Shown here: one piece after another, positions 47,883 to 57,870 of the stretch
How the letters are laid out: each line of letters opens with the position of its first letter
How positions within the stretch are numbered: the first letter of the stretch is position 1
Assembly (NCBI RefSeq): GCF_034351645.1
Contig: NZ_CP133782.1
Coordinates: forward strand, 4,866,001 to 4,930,000
Length of the DNA stretch: 64,000 nucleotides
Source of the DNA: Pseudomonas sp. DC1.2
GTDB lineage: Bacteria > Pseudomonadota > Gammaproteobacteria > Pseudomonadales > Pseudomonadaceae
Reading direction: 5' to 3'
Notes under the pieces: model-generated
Databases searched by the model: none
What the model was told of the DNA's origin: nothing
The model's input: only the letters and a program-made list of their open reading frames with translations
Program-made: the position numbers and the translations under genes

Positions 47883-49766
47883 ATGAACCTCGCCCGCCTC
47901 GCCCTGACGCTGACCCTTCTGCCATCCGCCAACGCCTTCGCCGAGACCTTCGAGCGCGATCAGGCGCTGAAACTGCCGGAAATGCTGATCAGCGCCAACC
48001 GCCAGGTCGAAGCACGCAATGACAGCAGCGCCGCCAACACCGTGTTCACCCGTGAAGACATCGACCGTCTGCAACCGAGCAGCGTCACTGACCTGCTGCG
48101 CCGCGTGCCAGGAGTGCAAGTGACGCAAAGCGGCGGCCGTGGCAGCCTGCCGGGAATTTACATCCGCGGCACCCAATCGGCGCAAAGCCTGGTGCTGGTC
48201 GATGGCCAGCGAATCGGCAACGCCACCTCCGGCGACAGTAACCTGCAACACATCAACATCGAACAGGTCGAACGCGTGGAAGTGCTGCGTGGATCGCGTG
48301 CGGTGATTTATGGCAGCGATGCAATTGGCGGGGTGATCCAGATTTTCACCCGTCGCGGCGCCGAACAGGGTTTGCAGCCGCGGATGCACGTAGGATTTGG
48401 TAGCAACCAGACCTGGGAGCGCAGCCTCGGGTTGTCCGGTGGCGACGACAACACGCGCTTTAATCTCGGCGCCAGCCTTGATGAAACCGCCGGGATCAAT
48501 CGTACCCACGAGTCCTATCCCAGCGACGGCGATCACGACGCGTATCGCAATAAGTCCATGAGCTTGAGCCTGAGCCATGCCCTGAGCGACGACGTCGAAA
48601 TCGGCGCCAATCTGCTGGATAACCGTGGCAAAAGCGAATTCGACAACCCGTTCGGGCGCTTCGATACGAGTACGCTCACCTCGGTCCAGCAGCGGCCCTA
48701 CAGCGATTACGACGTCAGCAGCGTCAGCAGTTACGTCGATGCGCGAATCAACGACCGGTGGAACACCCGCGTTGAGCTCGGCCACAGCGAAAATCGCGAG
48801 ACGACCCTCGATCAGCTCAGCGACGAACGCAGCGTGTTCAACACCTACCGCAATTCGCTGAACTGGCAGAACGACCTGACGTTGAATGCGCGCAACAACC
48901 TGATCCTGGGCGGCGATTGGTACGAAGACCGGATCAACAGCAGCACGCCGTTCGAGAAGGACAGTCGTTGGAATCGCGCAGCGTTTATCCAGCACCGCTA
49001 TCAGGCTGAACACTTCTCCACCGAACTGGGCCTGCGTCGCGACCAGAACCAGCAATTTGGCGGCCAGAACAGCTGGAGCGGCACGTTCACCCTGCCGCTG
49101 AACCCGGAAAACGACGTGCTACTGACCTACAGCGAAGGTTTCCGTGCGCCGACGTTCAACGACCTGTACTACCCGGACTTCAGCAACCCGGACCTGAAAC
49201 CCGAAACCTCGAAGAGTTATGAAGTGCAATGGCGCAGTCAATTGACCGAGCACAGTCGCCTGGAAGCTTCGCTGTATCGCACTGATCTGAAAGACGCGAT
49301 TATTTTCGGCAGCAACAACCGCCCGCAGAATATCGCCTCGGCGCGAATCAACGGCTTCGAAGCGGCACTCAAACAGGAAGTGTTCGGCTGGCAGAGCAAC
49401 CTCGGCGTAGCAATCATCGACCCCAGAGATCGCGACAGCGGCCATACCCTCGCCCGCCGCGCACGGCGCACGTTGAGTCTGGATCTTGATCGGCAGTTTG
49501 ATCGACTGGGGCTGGGGGCCAGCTGGCAGGCCGTCAGCAGCAGCTATGACGATGTGGGCAATCGTCAGCCATTGGCGGGCTATGCATTGCTCGGGCTACG
49601 CAGCAGTTGGGCGCTGAATCGGCAGGTGAAGCTGGAGCTTAAGGTCGACAACCTGCTGGACAAGGATTACAGCCGGACGCTGTACAGCTACGACGGTAAT
49701 CAGTACGGGTATCGCGAGGAGGGACGGGCGTGGATGTTTGGGGTGAGCTGGACACCGCCGCTATAG
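47883..49766 (+). CDS. btuB: TonB-dependent receptor, BtuB (vitamin B12) type
   Basis: Outer-membrane receptor of 627 residues. The signal peptide ends near AFAETF, then EMLISANRQVEARND and a plug domain with DLLRRVPGVQVTQSGGRGSL, IRGTQSAQSLVLVDGQRIG and RVEVLRGSRAVIYGSDAIGG (residues 65-155). The barrel ends in a C-terminal aromatic strand. The PGV, RG and SDAIGG plug features and size are those of BtuB, and the BtuF-like gene immediately after (convergent) supports cobalamin. I see no cobalamin riboswitch upstream; the REPIN occupies that space. Start chosen at the Met with CCAATGAACC preceded by ATGCCAATGG. Confidence 0.88.
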   Translation: MNLARLALTLTLLPSANAFAETFERDQALKLPEMLISANRQVEARNDSSAANTVFTREDIDRLQPSSVTDLLRRVPGVQVTQSGGRGSLPGIYIRGTQSAQSLVLVDGQRIGNATSGDSNLQHINIEQVERVEVLRGSRAVIYGSDAIGGVIQIFTRRGAEQGLQPRMHVGFGSNQTWERSLGLSGGDDNTRFNLGASLDETAGINRTHESYPSDGDHDAYRNKSMSLSLSHALSDDVEIGANLLDNRGKSEFDNPFGRFDTSTLTSVQQRPYSDYDVSSVSSYVDARINDRWNTRVELGHSENRETTLDQLSDERSVFNTYRNSLNWQNDLTLNARNNLILGGDWYEDRINSSTPFEKDSRWNRAAFIQHRYQAEHFSTELGLRRDQNQQFGGQNSWSGTFTLPLNPENDVLLTYSEGFRAPTFNDLYYPDFSNPDLKPETSKSYEVQWRSQLTEHSRLEASLYRTDLKDAIIFGSNNRPQNIASARINGFEAALKQEVFGWQSNLGVAIIDPRDRDSGHTLARRARRTLSLDLDRQFDRLGLGASWQAVSSSYDDVGNRQPLAGYALLGLRSSWALNRQVKLELKVDNLLDKDYSRTLYSYDGNQYGYREEGRAWMFGVSWTPPL

Positions 49767-49773
49767 CCCTCGG

Positions 49774-50574
49774 TCAGCGTGATGGTGCGATGAGTTGGCA
49801 CAGTTTGGCGGTCGCCTCGATCATCTGCCCGCTCGGGCGCTCAAGGCCTTTGTCGGCCACCTGCAATAATCGCCCCTGCGCCACCGCTGTCACCTGTGGC
49901 CAGGCCTTCCACGCGTCCAACTGCGCCTGATTACCGGCCAGAATCACCTCGGGATTACGCTGCAACACAGCCTCGATACTGACCTGCGGCGCAGGCAAGG
50001 CCAGGTCGGCAAACACATTGCGCGCCCCGCACACCGCCAGCGCATCGCTGATGATCTGCCCACCTCCGACGGTGTACAGCGGCTGATCCCAGACTTGATA
50101 GAACACGCGTAACGGCACCTCACGCTGATAGCGCTGGCGCAAGGCATTCAGTTTCTGTTGCAGATGCGCTGCCAACGTCATGCCGCGTGCGGGTCGCCCG
50201 AGTAGCGCGGCAATGGCTTCAATCTGCGCGGTGAGTTGTTCGAGGCGGTGCGGCTCGGCGACATAGGTGGGGATGTTCAGTTGCTTGAGCTGATCGCGCT
50301 GCGCCGGGCCGACGCTGCCGGGCCAAAGCAGTAACAGGTCAGGTTTCAGGCTCAGGAGCCGCTCCATGTCCAATTGGCCATAACGGCCCACGGAGGGGAT
50401 GTCCTTGAGCTCGACAGGTCGCTCACCGGCATCCAGCACACCGACCAACAGGTCTGCCGAGTCCAGCTCGATAACGATTTCAGAGAGCGACGGCGCGAGG
50501 CTGACCACGCGCTGGACGGCAAAAGCCGAACCGCTGACGGCCAGCAGTAACAGCGCCAGCCAACGTCGGCGCAT
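49774..50574 (-). CDS. btuF: Cobalamin-binding periplasmic protein, BtuF-like
   Basis: A 266-residue helical-backbone binding protein of ABC-type import systems. Signal peptide [20 protein letters not shown], then VVSLAPSLSEIVIELDSADL, the segment DIPSVGRYGQLDMERLLSLK and DLLLLWPGSVG near 80 as in BtuF. The ABC permease and ATPase genes (btuCD) are not adjacent, so it relies on genes elsewhere or on another system. It is convergent with btuB, with their stop codons only eight bases apart, and overlaps the next minus-strand gene. Confidence 0.85.
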   Translation of the reverse strand: MRRRWLALLLLAVSGSAFAVQRVVSLAPSLSEIVIELDSADLLVGVLDAGERPVELKDIPSVGRYGQLDMERLLSLKPDLLLLWPGSVGPAQRDQLKQLNIPTYVAEPHRLEQLTAQIEAIAALLGRPARGMTLAAHLQQKLNALRQRYQREVPLRVFYQVWDQPLYTVGGGQIISDALAVCGARNVFADLALPAPQVSIEAVLQRNPEVILAGNQAQLDAWKAWPQVTAVAQGRLLQVADKGLERPSGQMIEATAKLCQLIAPSR

Positions 50575-50993
50575 TAGCCGAGTTGACGCGGAATACGATA
50601 GAGGTAGAACAGCACCGCGGTAGAAAGCGCCAGCAACACCAGCGGCACCGCTTCAAGACCGACGAAGACCGCCAGCGCACCAGTCCACGCCGGCAGGCCT
50701 GCGACCAGAAGCGCTACGCGACGCTTCGCGGCCAGGGCGATCCAGGCGGCCGGCTCTTCAGGGGTATCGAGGGCTTTCTGAGTGGCGATCAGTGCATGTT
50801 TGTAGCTGCCGAAAAACTTCAGGCTGACAAACATCGACGCCACACCCGCGATGAACAACGGCATCGCCAGCACCGGCAGAATCGCCTCACTCTGGCCAAA
50901 CACACCGTTGATCACGAACAGCGGCAACAAGGCCAGCGCCAGGTATTGCCACCAGTTGACGGACAGTCGCCGCCGCACTTGGCCGCGAGTCAC
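50574..50993 (-). CDS. Small inner-membrane protein of unknown function
   Basis: A 139-residue protein with four hydrophobic segments in two pairs: [15 protein letters not shown] and [20 protein letters not shown] near the start, then [20 protein letters not shown] and [19 protein letters not shown] at the end, with a soluble loop between. I recognise no functional family. It overlaps btuF (stop/start at 50574) and ribA (ATGA-like overlap at 50990), so the three minus-strand genes ribA, this one and btuF form one unit. Confidence 0.8.
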   Translation of the reverse strand: MTRGQVRRRLSVNWWQYLALALLPLFVINGVFGQSEAILPVLAMPLFIAGVASMFVSLKFFGSYKHALIATQKALDTPEEPAAWIALAAKRRVALLVAGLPAWTGALAVFVGLEAVPLVLLALSTAVLFYLYRIPRQLG

Positions 50994-51607
50994 GCGCGAT
51001 CGGCCTCGCCCTGATGCTCGTTCCCCATCATGTGGTCGAGCTTGCTGGCCTTGGTGGCCAAATAGAGTTTGTTGTGTGGGTTTTGCCCCGTGTGCAGCGG
51101 CACGCGCTCGGCGACCACGATCCCCATGTCGGTCAAGGCTTTGACCTTGCGCGGGTTGTTGGTCATCAGCCGCAGGGATTTAACGCCCAGGTGTTCAAGC
51201 ATCGGCAGGCACATCGCGTAGTCGCGCTGGTCAGCGGCGAAACCCAGACGCTCGTTGGCTTCAACGGTGTCGGCGCCGCCGTCCTGAAGCGCATAGGCGC
51301 GGATTTTGTTCAGCAGGCCAATACCACGACCTTCCTGACGCAGGTACAGCAATACGCCACGACCTTCACGGGCGATGGCCTTTAGCGCGGCCTCAAGCTG
51401 TGACCCGCAATCGCAACGCTGGCTGAACAAGGCATCGCCCGTCAGGCACTCGGAGTGCAACCGGCCGAGTACCGGGGCACCGTCGGCGAACTCACCCAGA
51501 CTCAGCACCACGTGCTCGCGCCCGTTTTCCTCATCGAGAAACCCGTGCATGGTGAATTGCGCAAAAGGCGTTGGCAGCTTGGAAGCGGCGACAAAAACGA
51601 CAGGCAC
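50990..51607 (-). CDS. ribA: GTP cyclohydrolase II
   Basis: Opens GTP to 2,5-diamino-6-ribosylamino-pyrimidinone phosphate, the first step of riboflavin synthesis. The 205-residue enzyme has the zinc site [18 protein letters not shown] near residue 50, then [20 protein letters not shown] near 90 and [15 protein letters not shown] near 160. The start is a GTG ([12 protein letters not shown]) because AGGAG lies seven bases upstream; a TTG six codons earlier lacks a site. Because the RibB protein in this window has lost the zinc cysteines, RibA must supply this activity. Confidence 0.95.
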   Translation of the reverse strand: MPVVFVAASKLPTPFAQFTMHGFLDEENGREHVVLSLGEFADGAPVLGRLHSECLTGDALFSQRCDCGSQLEAALKAIAREGRGVLLYLRQEGRGIGLLNKIRAYALQDGGADTVEANERLGFAADQRDYAMCLPMLEHLGVKSLRLMTNNPRKVKALTDMGIVVAERVPLHTGQNPHNKLYLATKASKLDHMMGNEHQGEADRA

Positions 51608-51797
51608 CGGTGTGCTCCTGATCAATAGGTACTGGAGATTCGCAGAGGCGGCATTGTAACAGCACGTTCCTACAGACGCTTAGGCTGAATTATGGGGGAT
51701 AACAATCAGAAAGTTTGATCAACGGCCTGCCATCCCCCGCCCAAAACAGGGCGCAGGATTGACCGTCGTCAGCGCACGGGCAGTCCCTGTTGAGCCG

Positions 51798-52301
51798 TCA
51801 AGCGACGAGCAGCACCAACCCTTGCATCGCCAGCCACGCAAACACCCCGGCCAATACGTCATCGAGCATGATCCCGACGCCGCCGTGAACGTGCCGGTCG
51901 ATCCAGCGAATTGGCCATGGTTTGAGGATGTCGAAGAAGCGGAACATCAGAAAACCCACCACCAGCCAGTACCAGCCTGCGGGCACCAGCCACAGGGTGA
52001 TCCACATCCCGACCATCTCGTCCCAGACGATGCCTTCGTGATCGTGAACGCGTAAGTCGTCGGCTACTTTGCCGCACAGCCAGAAGCCGAACAGCATGGT
52101 GATGCCCAGCATCAGCCAGTAGCCCCAGTCAGGCAACATCTGCCATAACGGAATAAAGGGCAGCGCGACCAGAGAGCCCCACGTGCCTGGAGCCTTCGGC
52201 AAGGTGCCCGAGCCGAAGCCAAACGCCAGGAAATGCCATGGATTGCGCCAAACCGACGGCGGTACGAATTCCGCCGGGGTCTGTTTGGGGTGATCTGTCA
52301 T
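51798..52301 (-). CDS. pgpA: Phosphatidylglycerophosphatase A
   Basis: Removes phosphate from phosphatidylglycerophosphate to give phosphatidylglycerol in the inner membrane. The 167-residue protein has GFGSGTLPKAPGTWGSLVAL near residue 30 and IVWDEMVGMWITLWLV near 95, both family hallmarks, and several hydrophobic helices. It overlaps thiL by ATGA and ends this minus-strand operon; 137 bases separate it from the ribA start. Confidence 0.93.
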   Translation of the reverse strand: MTDHPKQTPAEFVPPSVWRNPWHFLAFGFGSGTLPKAPGTWGSLVALPFIPLWQMLPDWGYWLMLGITMLFGFWLCGKVADDLRVHDHEGIVWDEMVGMWITLWLVPAGWYWLVVGFLMFRFFDILKPWPIRWIDRHVHGGVGIMLDDVLAGVFAWLAMQGLVLLVA

Positions 52302-53263
52302 GGTGTCTCCCGAAAATGTTGATAGCCCCGTGTTTGCGGGGTGATGTCTTGCCCAAAAGCGTCCAGCAGCACAACGCCCTGCCCTGTCACGACACGCCCG
52401 ACCACATGAATTGGCCAGCCATCCGCCAGCAGTGGCGGCAATTCGAAGGACGGTAAGGTGAAGGCCAGCACATAATCGTCACCACCGCTCAGGGCGGCGT
52501 CTTCAGCGCCCGATTGACCGAGAAATGCGACTAACGCCTTCGACACAGGCAGCTTACTCCGCTCAACCTGAATGCCGACCTTCGAGGCGAGCGCAATATG
52601 CCCGCAATCGGCGAGCAAGCCGTCGGAGATATCCAGCGCCGAGGTGGCTTTACCTCGCAGCGCGCTCCCCAAACCCAGTTGCGGTTGCGGCGACCAGTAA
52701 TGGGCCAGCAGTGGATCGGCGATGCTCGCTTCGGCGGTCCGCTGACCGAGTACCAGAGGCAGGGCCCCGGCGGCATTGCCCAGCTCACCGCCGACACACA
52801 GCAAGTCGCCCGGCTGCGCGCCACTTCGGGTCAACGCCTTGCCGACCGGCACCCGACCCAATACGGTCATCGTCAAGCTCAGCGGCCCACGGGTGGTGTC
52901 GCCGCCCACCAACGCTACGCCACAGCGCTGTGCCATGACGTTCAAACCACGGGCGTAGGCGTCCAGCCACTCGGCGGTCACCGTCGGCAAGGTCAGGGCA
53001 AGGGTAAAGGCAACGGGGGTGGCGCCCATGGCGGCCAGGTCACTGATGGCAACAGCCAGCGAACGCTGACCGAGCAAAAACGGGTCGCAGGGGTCTGCGA
53101 AATGCACACCGGCCACCAAGGTGTCGGTGGAAATAGCCAACTGTTCCCCCAAAGGAACAGTCAGCAAGGCGCAGTCATCGCCGATCCCCAGTGCAACGCC
53201 CTCGCCGCCCTGCGCACAAGGCGCGGCAGCGAAGAAATTGCGGATCAGCTCAAACTCGCCCAT
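52298..53263 (-). CDS. thiL: Thiamine-monophosphate kinase
   Basis: Phosphorylates thiamine monophosphate to the active diphosphate. The 321-residue PurM-like enzyme has GIGDDCALLTVP near residue 26, STDTLVAGVHFADPCDPFLL near 45, KSLAVNLSD-type QRSLAVAISDLAAMGATPVA and GGDTTRGPLSLTMTVLG near 120, and GGDDYVLAF near 257. It sits between nusB and pgpA. Confidence 0.95.
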   Translation of the reverse strand: MGEFELIRNFFAAAPCAQGGEGVALGIGDDCALLTVPLGEQLAISTDTLVAGVHFADPCDPFLLGQRSLAVAISDLAAMGATPVAFTLALTLPTVTAEWLDAYARGLNVMAQRCGVALVGGDTTRGPLSLTMTVLGRVPVGKALTRSGAQPGDLLCVGGELGNAAGALPLVLGQRTAEASIADPLLAHYWSPQPQLGLGSALRGKATSALDISDGLLADCGHIALASKVGIQVERSKLPVSKALVAFLGQSGAEDAALSGGDDYVLAFTLPSFELPPLLADGWPIHVVGRVVTGQGVVLLDAFGQDITPQTRGYQHFRETP

Positions 53264-53266
53264 GGC

Positions 53267-53767
53267 TCAGCGCTTGAACGCCTTCACCTCAGCTTCACGC
53301 AGACGCGGGGCCAGCTTGTCGAGCACACCGTTGACGAACTTGTGGCCGTCGGTGGAACCGAAGACTTTGGCCAGCTCGATACCTTCGTTGATCACAACGC
53401 GGTACGGCACATCGACCCGCTTGAGCAGTTCCCAGGTGGACAGGCGCAGAACGGCCAGTTCAACCGGATCAAGCTCTTCAATGGTGATGTCCAGGCACGG
53501 GCTCAGCACCGCATCGATCTCAGGCTTGTGGGCCGGAACACCGTGCAGGATGTCGTGGAAGTACGCCGCATCGACATCACTGAAATCGTTATCGACCCGG
53601 AACTGCGCTTCGATCTCGTTCAGCGACTGCTTGGCCATGTGCCATTGGTACAGCGCTTGAGTCGCTAGCTGACGGGCTTCGCGACGCTTGACGCTTTTCG
53701 ATGGCTTGCCGGCATCCGCTGGCTTTGGATCGCGCGGGTTGAAACGATCACTTTCGTCGCTAATCAC
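53267..53767 (-). CDS. nusB: Transcription antitermination factor NusB
   Basis: RNA-binding factor that with NusE (S10) recognises BoxA in rRNA antitermination. The 166-residue helical protein has a basic, low-complexity leader of about 25 residues, then [56 protein letters not shown] and [20 protein letters not shown], all conserved. It follows ribH with an ATGA-type overlap. Confidence 0.96.
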   Translation of the reverse strand: MISDESDRFNPRDPKPADAGKPSKSVKRREARQLATQALYQWHMAKQSLNEIEAQFRVDNDFSDVDAAYFHDILHGVPAHKPEIDAVLSPCLDITIEELDPVELAVLRLSTWELLKRVDVPYRVVINEGIELAKVFGSTDGHKFVNGVLDKLAPRLREAEVKAFKR

Positions 53768-54240
53768 TTGGCCTCCAACTGCGCCAGCAGGCTGACCATT
53801 TCCAGAGCGGACAAGGCAGCTTCAGCACCTTTGTTGCCGGCCTTGGTGCCGGAACGTTCGATGGCTTGCTCGATGGAATCAACGGTCAGTACGCCGAAAG
53901 CGACCGGTACGCCAAACTCCATGGACACCTGGGCCAAGCCCTTGGTGCATTCGCCCGCCACGTATTCGAAGTGCGGAGTACCGCCACGAATGACCGCGCC
54001 CAGGGCGATAATTGCCGCGTATTCGCCCTTCTGAGCGACTTTCTGCGCAACCAGCGGGATTTCGAAGGCGCCAGGCGCACGGATGATGGTGATGTCGCTT
54101 TCGCTCACGCCATGGCGAACCAGGGCATCAACTGCACCGCTGACCAGACTTTCAACAACGAAGCTGTTGAAGCGGCCCACTACCAGAGCGTAGCGGCCTT
54201 TGGGGGCGATGAAGGTACCTTCGATGGTCTTCAGGGTCAT
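53764..54240 (-). CDS. ribH: 6,7-dimethyl-8-ribityllumazine synthase
   Basis: Condenses the pyrimidine from RibD with the four-carbon unit from RibB to make the lumazine. The 158-residue protein has [20 protein letters not shown] near residue 18, [15 protein letters not shown] near 55, [20 protein letters not shown] near 82 (catalytic His) and [17 protein letters not shown] near 115. It begins 91 bases after ribBX, with a hairpin in between. Confidence 0.96.
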   Translation of the reverse strand: MTLKTIEGTFIAPKGRYALVVGRFNSFVVESLVSGAVDALVRHGVSESDITIIRAPGAFEIPLVAQKVAQKGEYAAIIALGAVIRGGTPHFEYVAGECTKGLAQVSMEFGVPVAFGVLTVDSIEQAIERSGTKAGNKGAEAALSALEMVSLLAQLEAK

Positions 54241-54262
54241 TCGTTAGATCTCTTAAAGAGCC

Positions 54263-54285
54263 GGGATGCGTTTTCTACGCATCCC
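54263..54285. terminator. Hairpin between ribBX and ribH
   Basis: Arms GGGATGCG and CGCATCCC pair perfectly over eight bases with a seven-base loop. There is no T-run on the minus strand after it, so it is more likely an RNA-processing or attenuation structure than a full stop. Confidence 0.5.
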
Positions 54286-54331
54286 TCAGTGATGTGTTAA
54301 CCGCGAATCAAGGACTGGAAACAACCGGTCA

Positions 54332-55423
54332 TTATTCGGAGGGCACGTATTCTACAACTTCCAGATCGAAACCGGATATCGCATTAAATTTCATCGGCGC
54401 ACTCATCAGGCGCATTTTGCGCACACCGAGGTCGCGAAGGATCTGCGAACCGGCACCGACGATGCTGTAAGTGGTCGGCTTTTTCACGGGTAATTGCTCC
54501 GTGGTTTCACGGATGTGCGCCAACAAGACGTCGCCGTCGAGCGGGTGACCGAGCAACAGCACCACGCCGCTACCCGCCTCGGCGACCTTGGCCATGGCGG
54601 CACGCAGGCTCCAGCGGCCCGGTTGCTTGACCATCAGCAGGTCGCGCAGCGGGTCCATGTTGTGTACACGAACCAGGGTCGGTTCTTCTGCGCACACAGT
54701 GCCCAGGGTCAACGCCATGTGTACGTCGCCCTCCACGGAATCGCGATAGGTCACCAGGTTGAATTGGCCCAGTTCGCTGTCCAGCGGCTGCTCGGCAATC
54801 CGCTGAACGGTACGTTCGTGGATCATCCGGTAGTGAATCAGGTCGGCAATAGTGCCGATCTTGATGTTGTGTTGGGCGGCAAACGCTTCAAGTTCCGTGC
54901 GACGGGACATGGTGCCGTCGTCGTTCATCACTTCGCAGATCACGCCGCTCGGCTCGAAACCGGCCATGCGTGCAAGGTCGCACGCTGCTTCGGTGTGACC
55001 GGCGCGGGCCAACGTGCCGCCGGCCTGGGCCATCAGCGGGAAGATGTGGCCTGGGCTGACGATGTCTTCTGCTTTGGCGTCCTTGGCGGCAGCCGCTTGC
55101 ACGGTGCGAGCGCGGTCAGCAGCAGAAATACCGGTGGTCACGCCTTCAGCGGCTTCAATGGACACGGTGAACTTGGTGCCGAAACCGGAACCGTTGCGCG
55201 GCGCCATCAAGGGCAGCTTCAGCAGTTCGCAGCGTTCGCGGCTCATGGGCATGCAAATCAGGCCACGGGCGTGCTTGGCCATGAAGTTGATGTGTTCCGG
55301 CTGGCAGCATTCGGCGGCCATGATCAGATCACCTTCGTTCTCGCGATCTTCGTCATCCATGAGGATGACCATCTTGCCTTGGCGGATATCTTCAACCAGT
55401 TCTTCGATGCTATTGAGCGCCAC
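54332..55423 (-). CDS. ribBX: 3,4-dihydroxy-2-butanone 4-phosphate synthase with degenerate RibA domain (RibBX)
   Basis: A 363-residue two-domain protein. The N-terminal 200 residues are RibB, making the four-carbon unit from ribulose 5-phosphate: MDDEDRENEGDLIMAAE near 22 and the segment HTEAACDLARMAGFEPSGVI near 150. The C-terminal part aligns with GTP cyclohydrolase II but lacks the zinc cysteines: where RibA has HSECLTG and RCDCG, this one reads VRVHNMDPLRDLLMVKQPG. Such RibB-altered-RibA hybrids are known as RibBX in Proteobacteria. The start is the GTG at 55423 with AAGGGGGTG upstream. Only the RibB half should be catalytic. Confidence 0.9.
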   Translation of the reverse strand: MALNSIEELVEDIRQGKMVILMDDEDRENEGDLIMAAECCQPEHINFMAKHARGLICMPMSRERCELLKLPLMAPRNGSGFGTKFTVSIEAAEGVTTGISAADRARTVQAAAAKDAKAEDIVSPGHIFPLMAQAGGTLARAGHTEAACDLARMAGFEPSGVICEVMNDDGTMSRRTELEAFAAQHNIKIGTIADLIHYRMIHERTVQRIAEQPLDSELGQFNLVTYRDSVEGDVHMALTLGTVCAEEPTLVRVHNMDPLRDLLMVKQPGRWSLRAAMAKVAEAGSGVVLLLGHPLDGDVLLAHIRETTEQLPVKKPTTYSIVGAGSQILRDLGVRKMRLMSAPMKFNAISGFDLEVVEYVPSE

Positions 55424-55439
55424 AAGGCACCCCCTTGGG

Positions 55440-56102
55440 TCAGGATTTGAGGTAGCCATTAGCGGCCAGAAAGCTTTCGGTGATGTTCCCGGACGTTGGC
55501 TCTGCGGCCTTATCGCCCAGCAACAGGCGCTCCAGGTAACGTGCCAGCAAGTCAACTTCGAGGTTCACCCGGCGACCTGGCTGGTAGGACGCCATGATGG
55601 TTTCGCTCAGGGTGTGCGGAATGATCGTCAGCATGAATTCAGCGCCATCGACCGCGTTCACGGTCAGGCTGGTGCCGTCGACGGTGACTGAGCCTTTATG
55701 GGCGATGTACTTGGCGAGGTCTTTCGGCGCGCGGATGCGAAACTCCACCGCGCGGGCATTTTCGGAACGGGCAACCACTTCGCCCACGCCATCAACGTGA
55801 CCGCTGACCAGGTGCCCACCCAGACGCGTGGTCGGGGTCAGGGCTTTTTCCAGGTTGACCGGGCTACCGCTTTTGAGGTCATTCATGGCGGTGCAGTCGA
55901 GGGTTTCGCGACTGACGTCTGCCGCAAAGCCGTTGCCAGGCAACTCAACGGCGGTCAGGCACACGCCGTTGACCGCGATGCTGTCGCCCAGTTTGACGTC
56001 GCTCAGGTCGAGCTTGCCGGTGTCTACATAGACCCGCACATCTCCGCCTTTTGGGGTCAATGCACGAATACTGCCGATGGATTCGATGATGCCGGTAAAC
56101 AT
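55440..56102 (-). CDS. ribE: Riboflavin synthase alpha chain
   Basis: Dismutates two lumazines to riboflavin, the last step of the pathway. The 220-residue protein starts MFTGIIESIGSIRALTP and shows the internal duplication of this family: GDSIAVNGVCLTAVEL near residue 42 and GSVTVDGTSLTVNAVDG near 138. A longer frame to 56201 lies before the conserved start. It lies 46 bases after ribD and 16 before ribBX. Confidence 0.96.
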   Translation of the reverse strand: MFTGIIESIGSIRALTPKGGDVRVYVDTGKLDLSDVKLGDSIAVNGVCLTAVELPGNGFAADVSRETLDCTAMNDLKSGSPVNLEKALTPTTRLGGHLVSGHVDGVGEVVARSENARAVEFRIRAPKDLAKYIAHKGSVTVDGTSLTVNAVDGAEFMLTIIPHTLSETIMASYQPGRRVNLEVDLLARYLERLLLGDKAAEPTSGNITESFLAANGYLKS

Positions 56103-56148
56103 GAAGTCCTCCTCGAGAACAGGGCTGTCGCTTGGCGCAAGCCGGGAA

Positions 56149-57282
56149 TTATACGCTCGCTGCTGGCACAGGTATGGCGATGACTCGCCAGTCATCGCCA
56201 ACCGCGCGAATTTCAGTGATTTTGAGTTCGGGCGCGTCTTTCATGTGCGCCAGCGGCCAGTCCAACAAGGGGCGCGCAGACGAGCCTAAAAACTTGCCGG
56301 CGATGAAAATCTGAAACTCATCCACCAGACCTTGTTGGGCAAACGCCCCAGCCAAGCGAGGACCGGCCTCGACCAGTACCTCGTTGACCCCACGATGGGC
56401 GAGTTCGACCAGCAGTTTGCGCAGGTCGACCACGCCATCATCACCGGCCACGATCAAGCATTCCGGGCCGTTGGCGTATTGCTCTTCGACAGCCATGCAG
56501 GTCGCAACCAACACCGGGCCGGCCTTGAAAAACGGCGCATCCAGCGGCACTCGCAAACGGCCGTCAATCAGCACCCGCAGCGGCGGACGACTCATGATGA
56601 GCGCTGTTTGCTCGGGGTCCAGGCCTAACTCGTCGGCGCGCACGGTCAAGCGCGCGTTGTCTGCCAGCACCGTATCGGCGCCGGTCAGTACCACACTGGC
56701 CTGAGCACGCAGCCGCTGCACCGCCGAGCGCGCCGCCGGGCCGGTGATCCACTGGCTTTCGCCGCTGTCCATCGCCGTGCGGCCATCCAGGCTCATGGCC
56801 AGTTTGACGCGCACGAACGGCAAGCCGTGCTCCATGCGCTTGAGGAAACCTTGGTTGAGCAGGCGCGCCTCGCCTTCCAGCACACCGCTTGCAGTGGTAA
56901 TACCGGCTTGGGCCAGACGCGCCATGCCGCGACCGGCCACCGACGGGTTCGGGTCCTGCATGGCGGCAACCACGCGGGCGACACCGGCATTCACCAGCGC
57001 ATCGGCACAGGGCGGCGTATGGCCGTGGTGGCTGCAAGGTTCGAGGGTCACATACGCCGTGGCGCCCCGAGCCAATTCCCCGGCCGCACGCAAGGCATGG
57101 ACTTCGGCATGAGGTTCACCGGTGCGCACATGCCAGCCTTCGCCGACGATCTGCCCGTCACGCACGATCACGCAGCCGACCCTCGGATTGGGGTGCGTCG
57201 TGTAGTGACCTTTACGCGCCAGTTCCAGGGCACGGGCCATGTAGTGCGCGTCGAGGATGGCTTGTTCTGGGGAGGGGATCAT
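56149..57282 (-). CDS. ribD: Bifunctional pyrimidine deaminase/reductase RibD
   Basis: Carries out the second and third steps of riboflavin synthesis. The N-terminal deaminase has the zinc motif [15 protein letters not shown] near residue 55 and [15 protein letters not shown] near 82; the C-terminal reductase domain begins near 150 ([20 protein letters not shown]) and ends with [19 protein letters not shown]. At 377 residues it is full length. The start overlaps the nrdR stop by ATGA. Confidence 0.96.
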   Translation of the reverse strand: MIPSPEQAILDAHYMARALELARKGHYTTHPNPRVGCVIVRDGQIVGEGWHVRTGEPHAEVHALRAAGELARGATAYVTLEPCSHHGHTPPCADALVNAGVARVVAAMQDPNPSVAGRGMARLAQAGITTASGVLEGEARLLNQGFLKRMEHGLPFVRVKLAMSLDGRTAMDSGESQWITGPAARSAVQRLRAQASVVLTGADTVLADNARLTVRADELGLDPEQTALIMSRPPLRVLIDGRLRVPLDAPFFKAGPVLVATCMAVEEQYANGPECLIVAGDDGVVDLRKLLVELAHRGVNEVLVEAGPRLAGAFAQQGLVDEFQIFIAGKFLGSSARPLLDWPLAHMKDAPELKITEIRAVGDDWRVIAIPVPAASV

Positions 57283-57743
57283 TCTTTCACCGGCTCACGG
57301 GCCAGGCGATCGATCTCTTCACGGAACTCGTTGAGGTCCTGAAAGCGCCGATACACGGAGGCGAAACGAATGTAGGCGACTTCGTCGAGCTTTTGCAGCT
57401 CGGCCATCACCAGTTCACCGACCACGAGTGATTTGACCTCACGTTCGCCGGTGGCGCGCAGTTTGTGCTTGATGTGTACCAGCGACGACTCCAGGCGCTC
57501 GACACTCACCGGGCGCTTTTCCAGCGCTCGCTGCATGCCGGCACGCAGTTTTTCTTCGTCGAACGGCTGACGGCTACCGTCAGTTTTGATCAGGCGCGGC
57601 AACACCAGTTCGGCGGTCTCGAACGTTGTAAAACGTTCGCCGCAGGCCAGGCATTCACGCCGGCGGCGCACCTGTTCGCCCTCGGCGACCAGACGCGAGT
57701 CGATGACCTTGGTGTCGTTGGCACCGCAGAAGGGACAGTGCAT
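57279..57743 (-). CDS. nrdR: Transcriptional repressor NrdR
   Basis: Represses ribonucleotide reductase genes in response to nucleotides. The 154-residue protein has an N-terminal zinc ribbon, [17 protein letters not shown] and [15 protein letters not shown], followed by an ATP-cone domain ([20 protein letters not shown] near residue 48). It is the first gene of the riboflavin operon. A longer upstream frame has no conserved sequence; the divergent lipoprotein gene starts 127 bases away. Confidence 0.96.
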   Translation of the reverse strand: MHCPFCGANDTKVIDSRLVAEGEQVRRRRECLACGERFTTFETAELVLPRLIKTDGSRQPFDEEKLRAGMQRALEKRPVSVERLESSLVHIKHKLRATGEREVKSLVVGELVMAELQKLDEVAYIRFASVYRRFQDLNEFREEIDRLAREPVKE

Positions 57744-57870
57744 GGTGGCAGGCAACAAAAAAAGGGAGGGCCATGGTAGCGCATCCCGGTGGCAAGACAA
57801 GCCATAGGGTTTACGGTATATAGACGGGCTAGTGTCCTGATCTATGGATTTCACCTTGCTGGAGCCGCAA

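Noticed and set aside
55424..55439. FMN riboswitch upstream of ribBX
   Set aside because: The ribE stop is only 16 bases upstream, leaving no room for the element.
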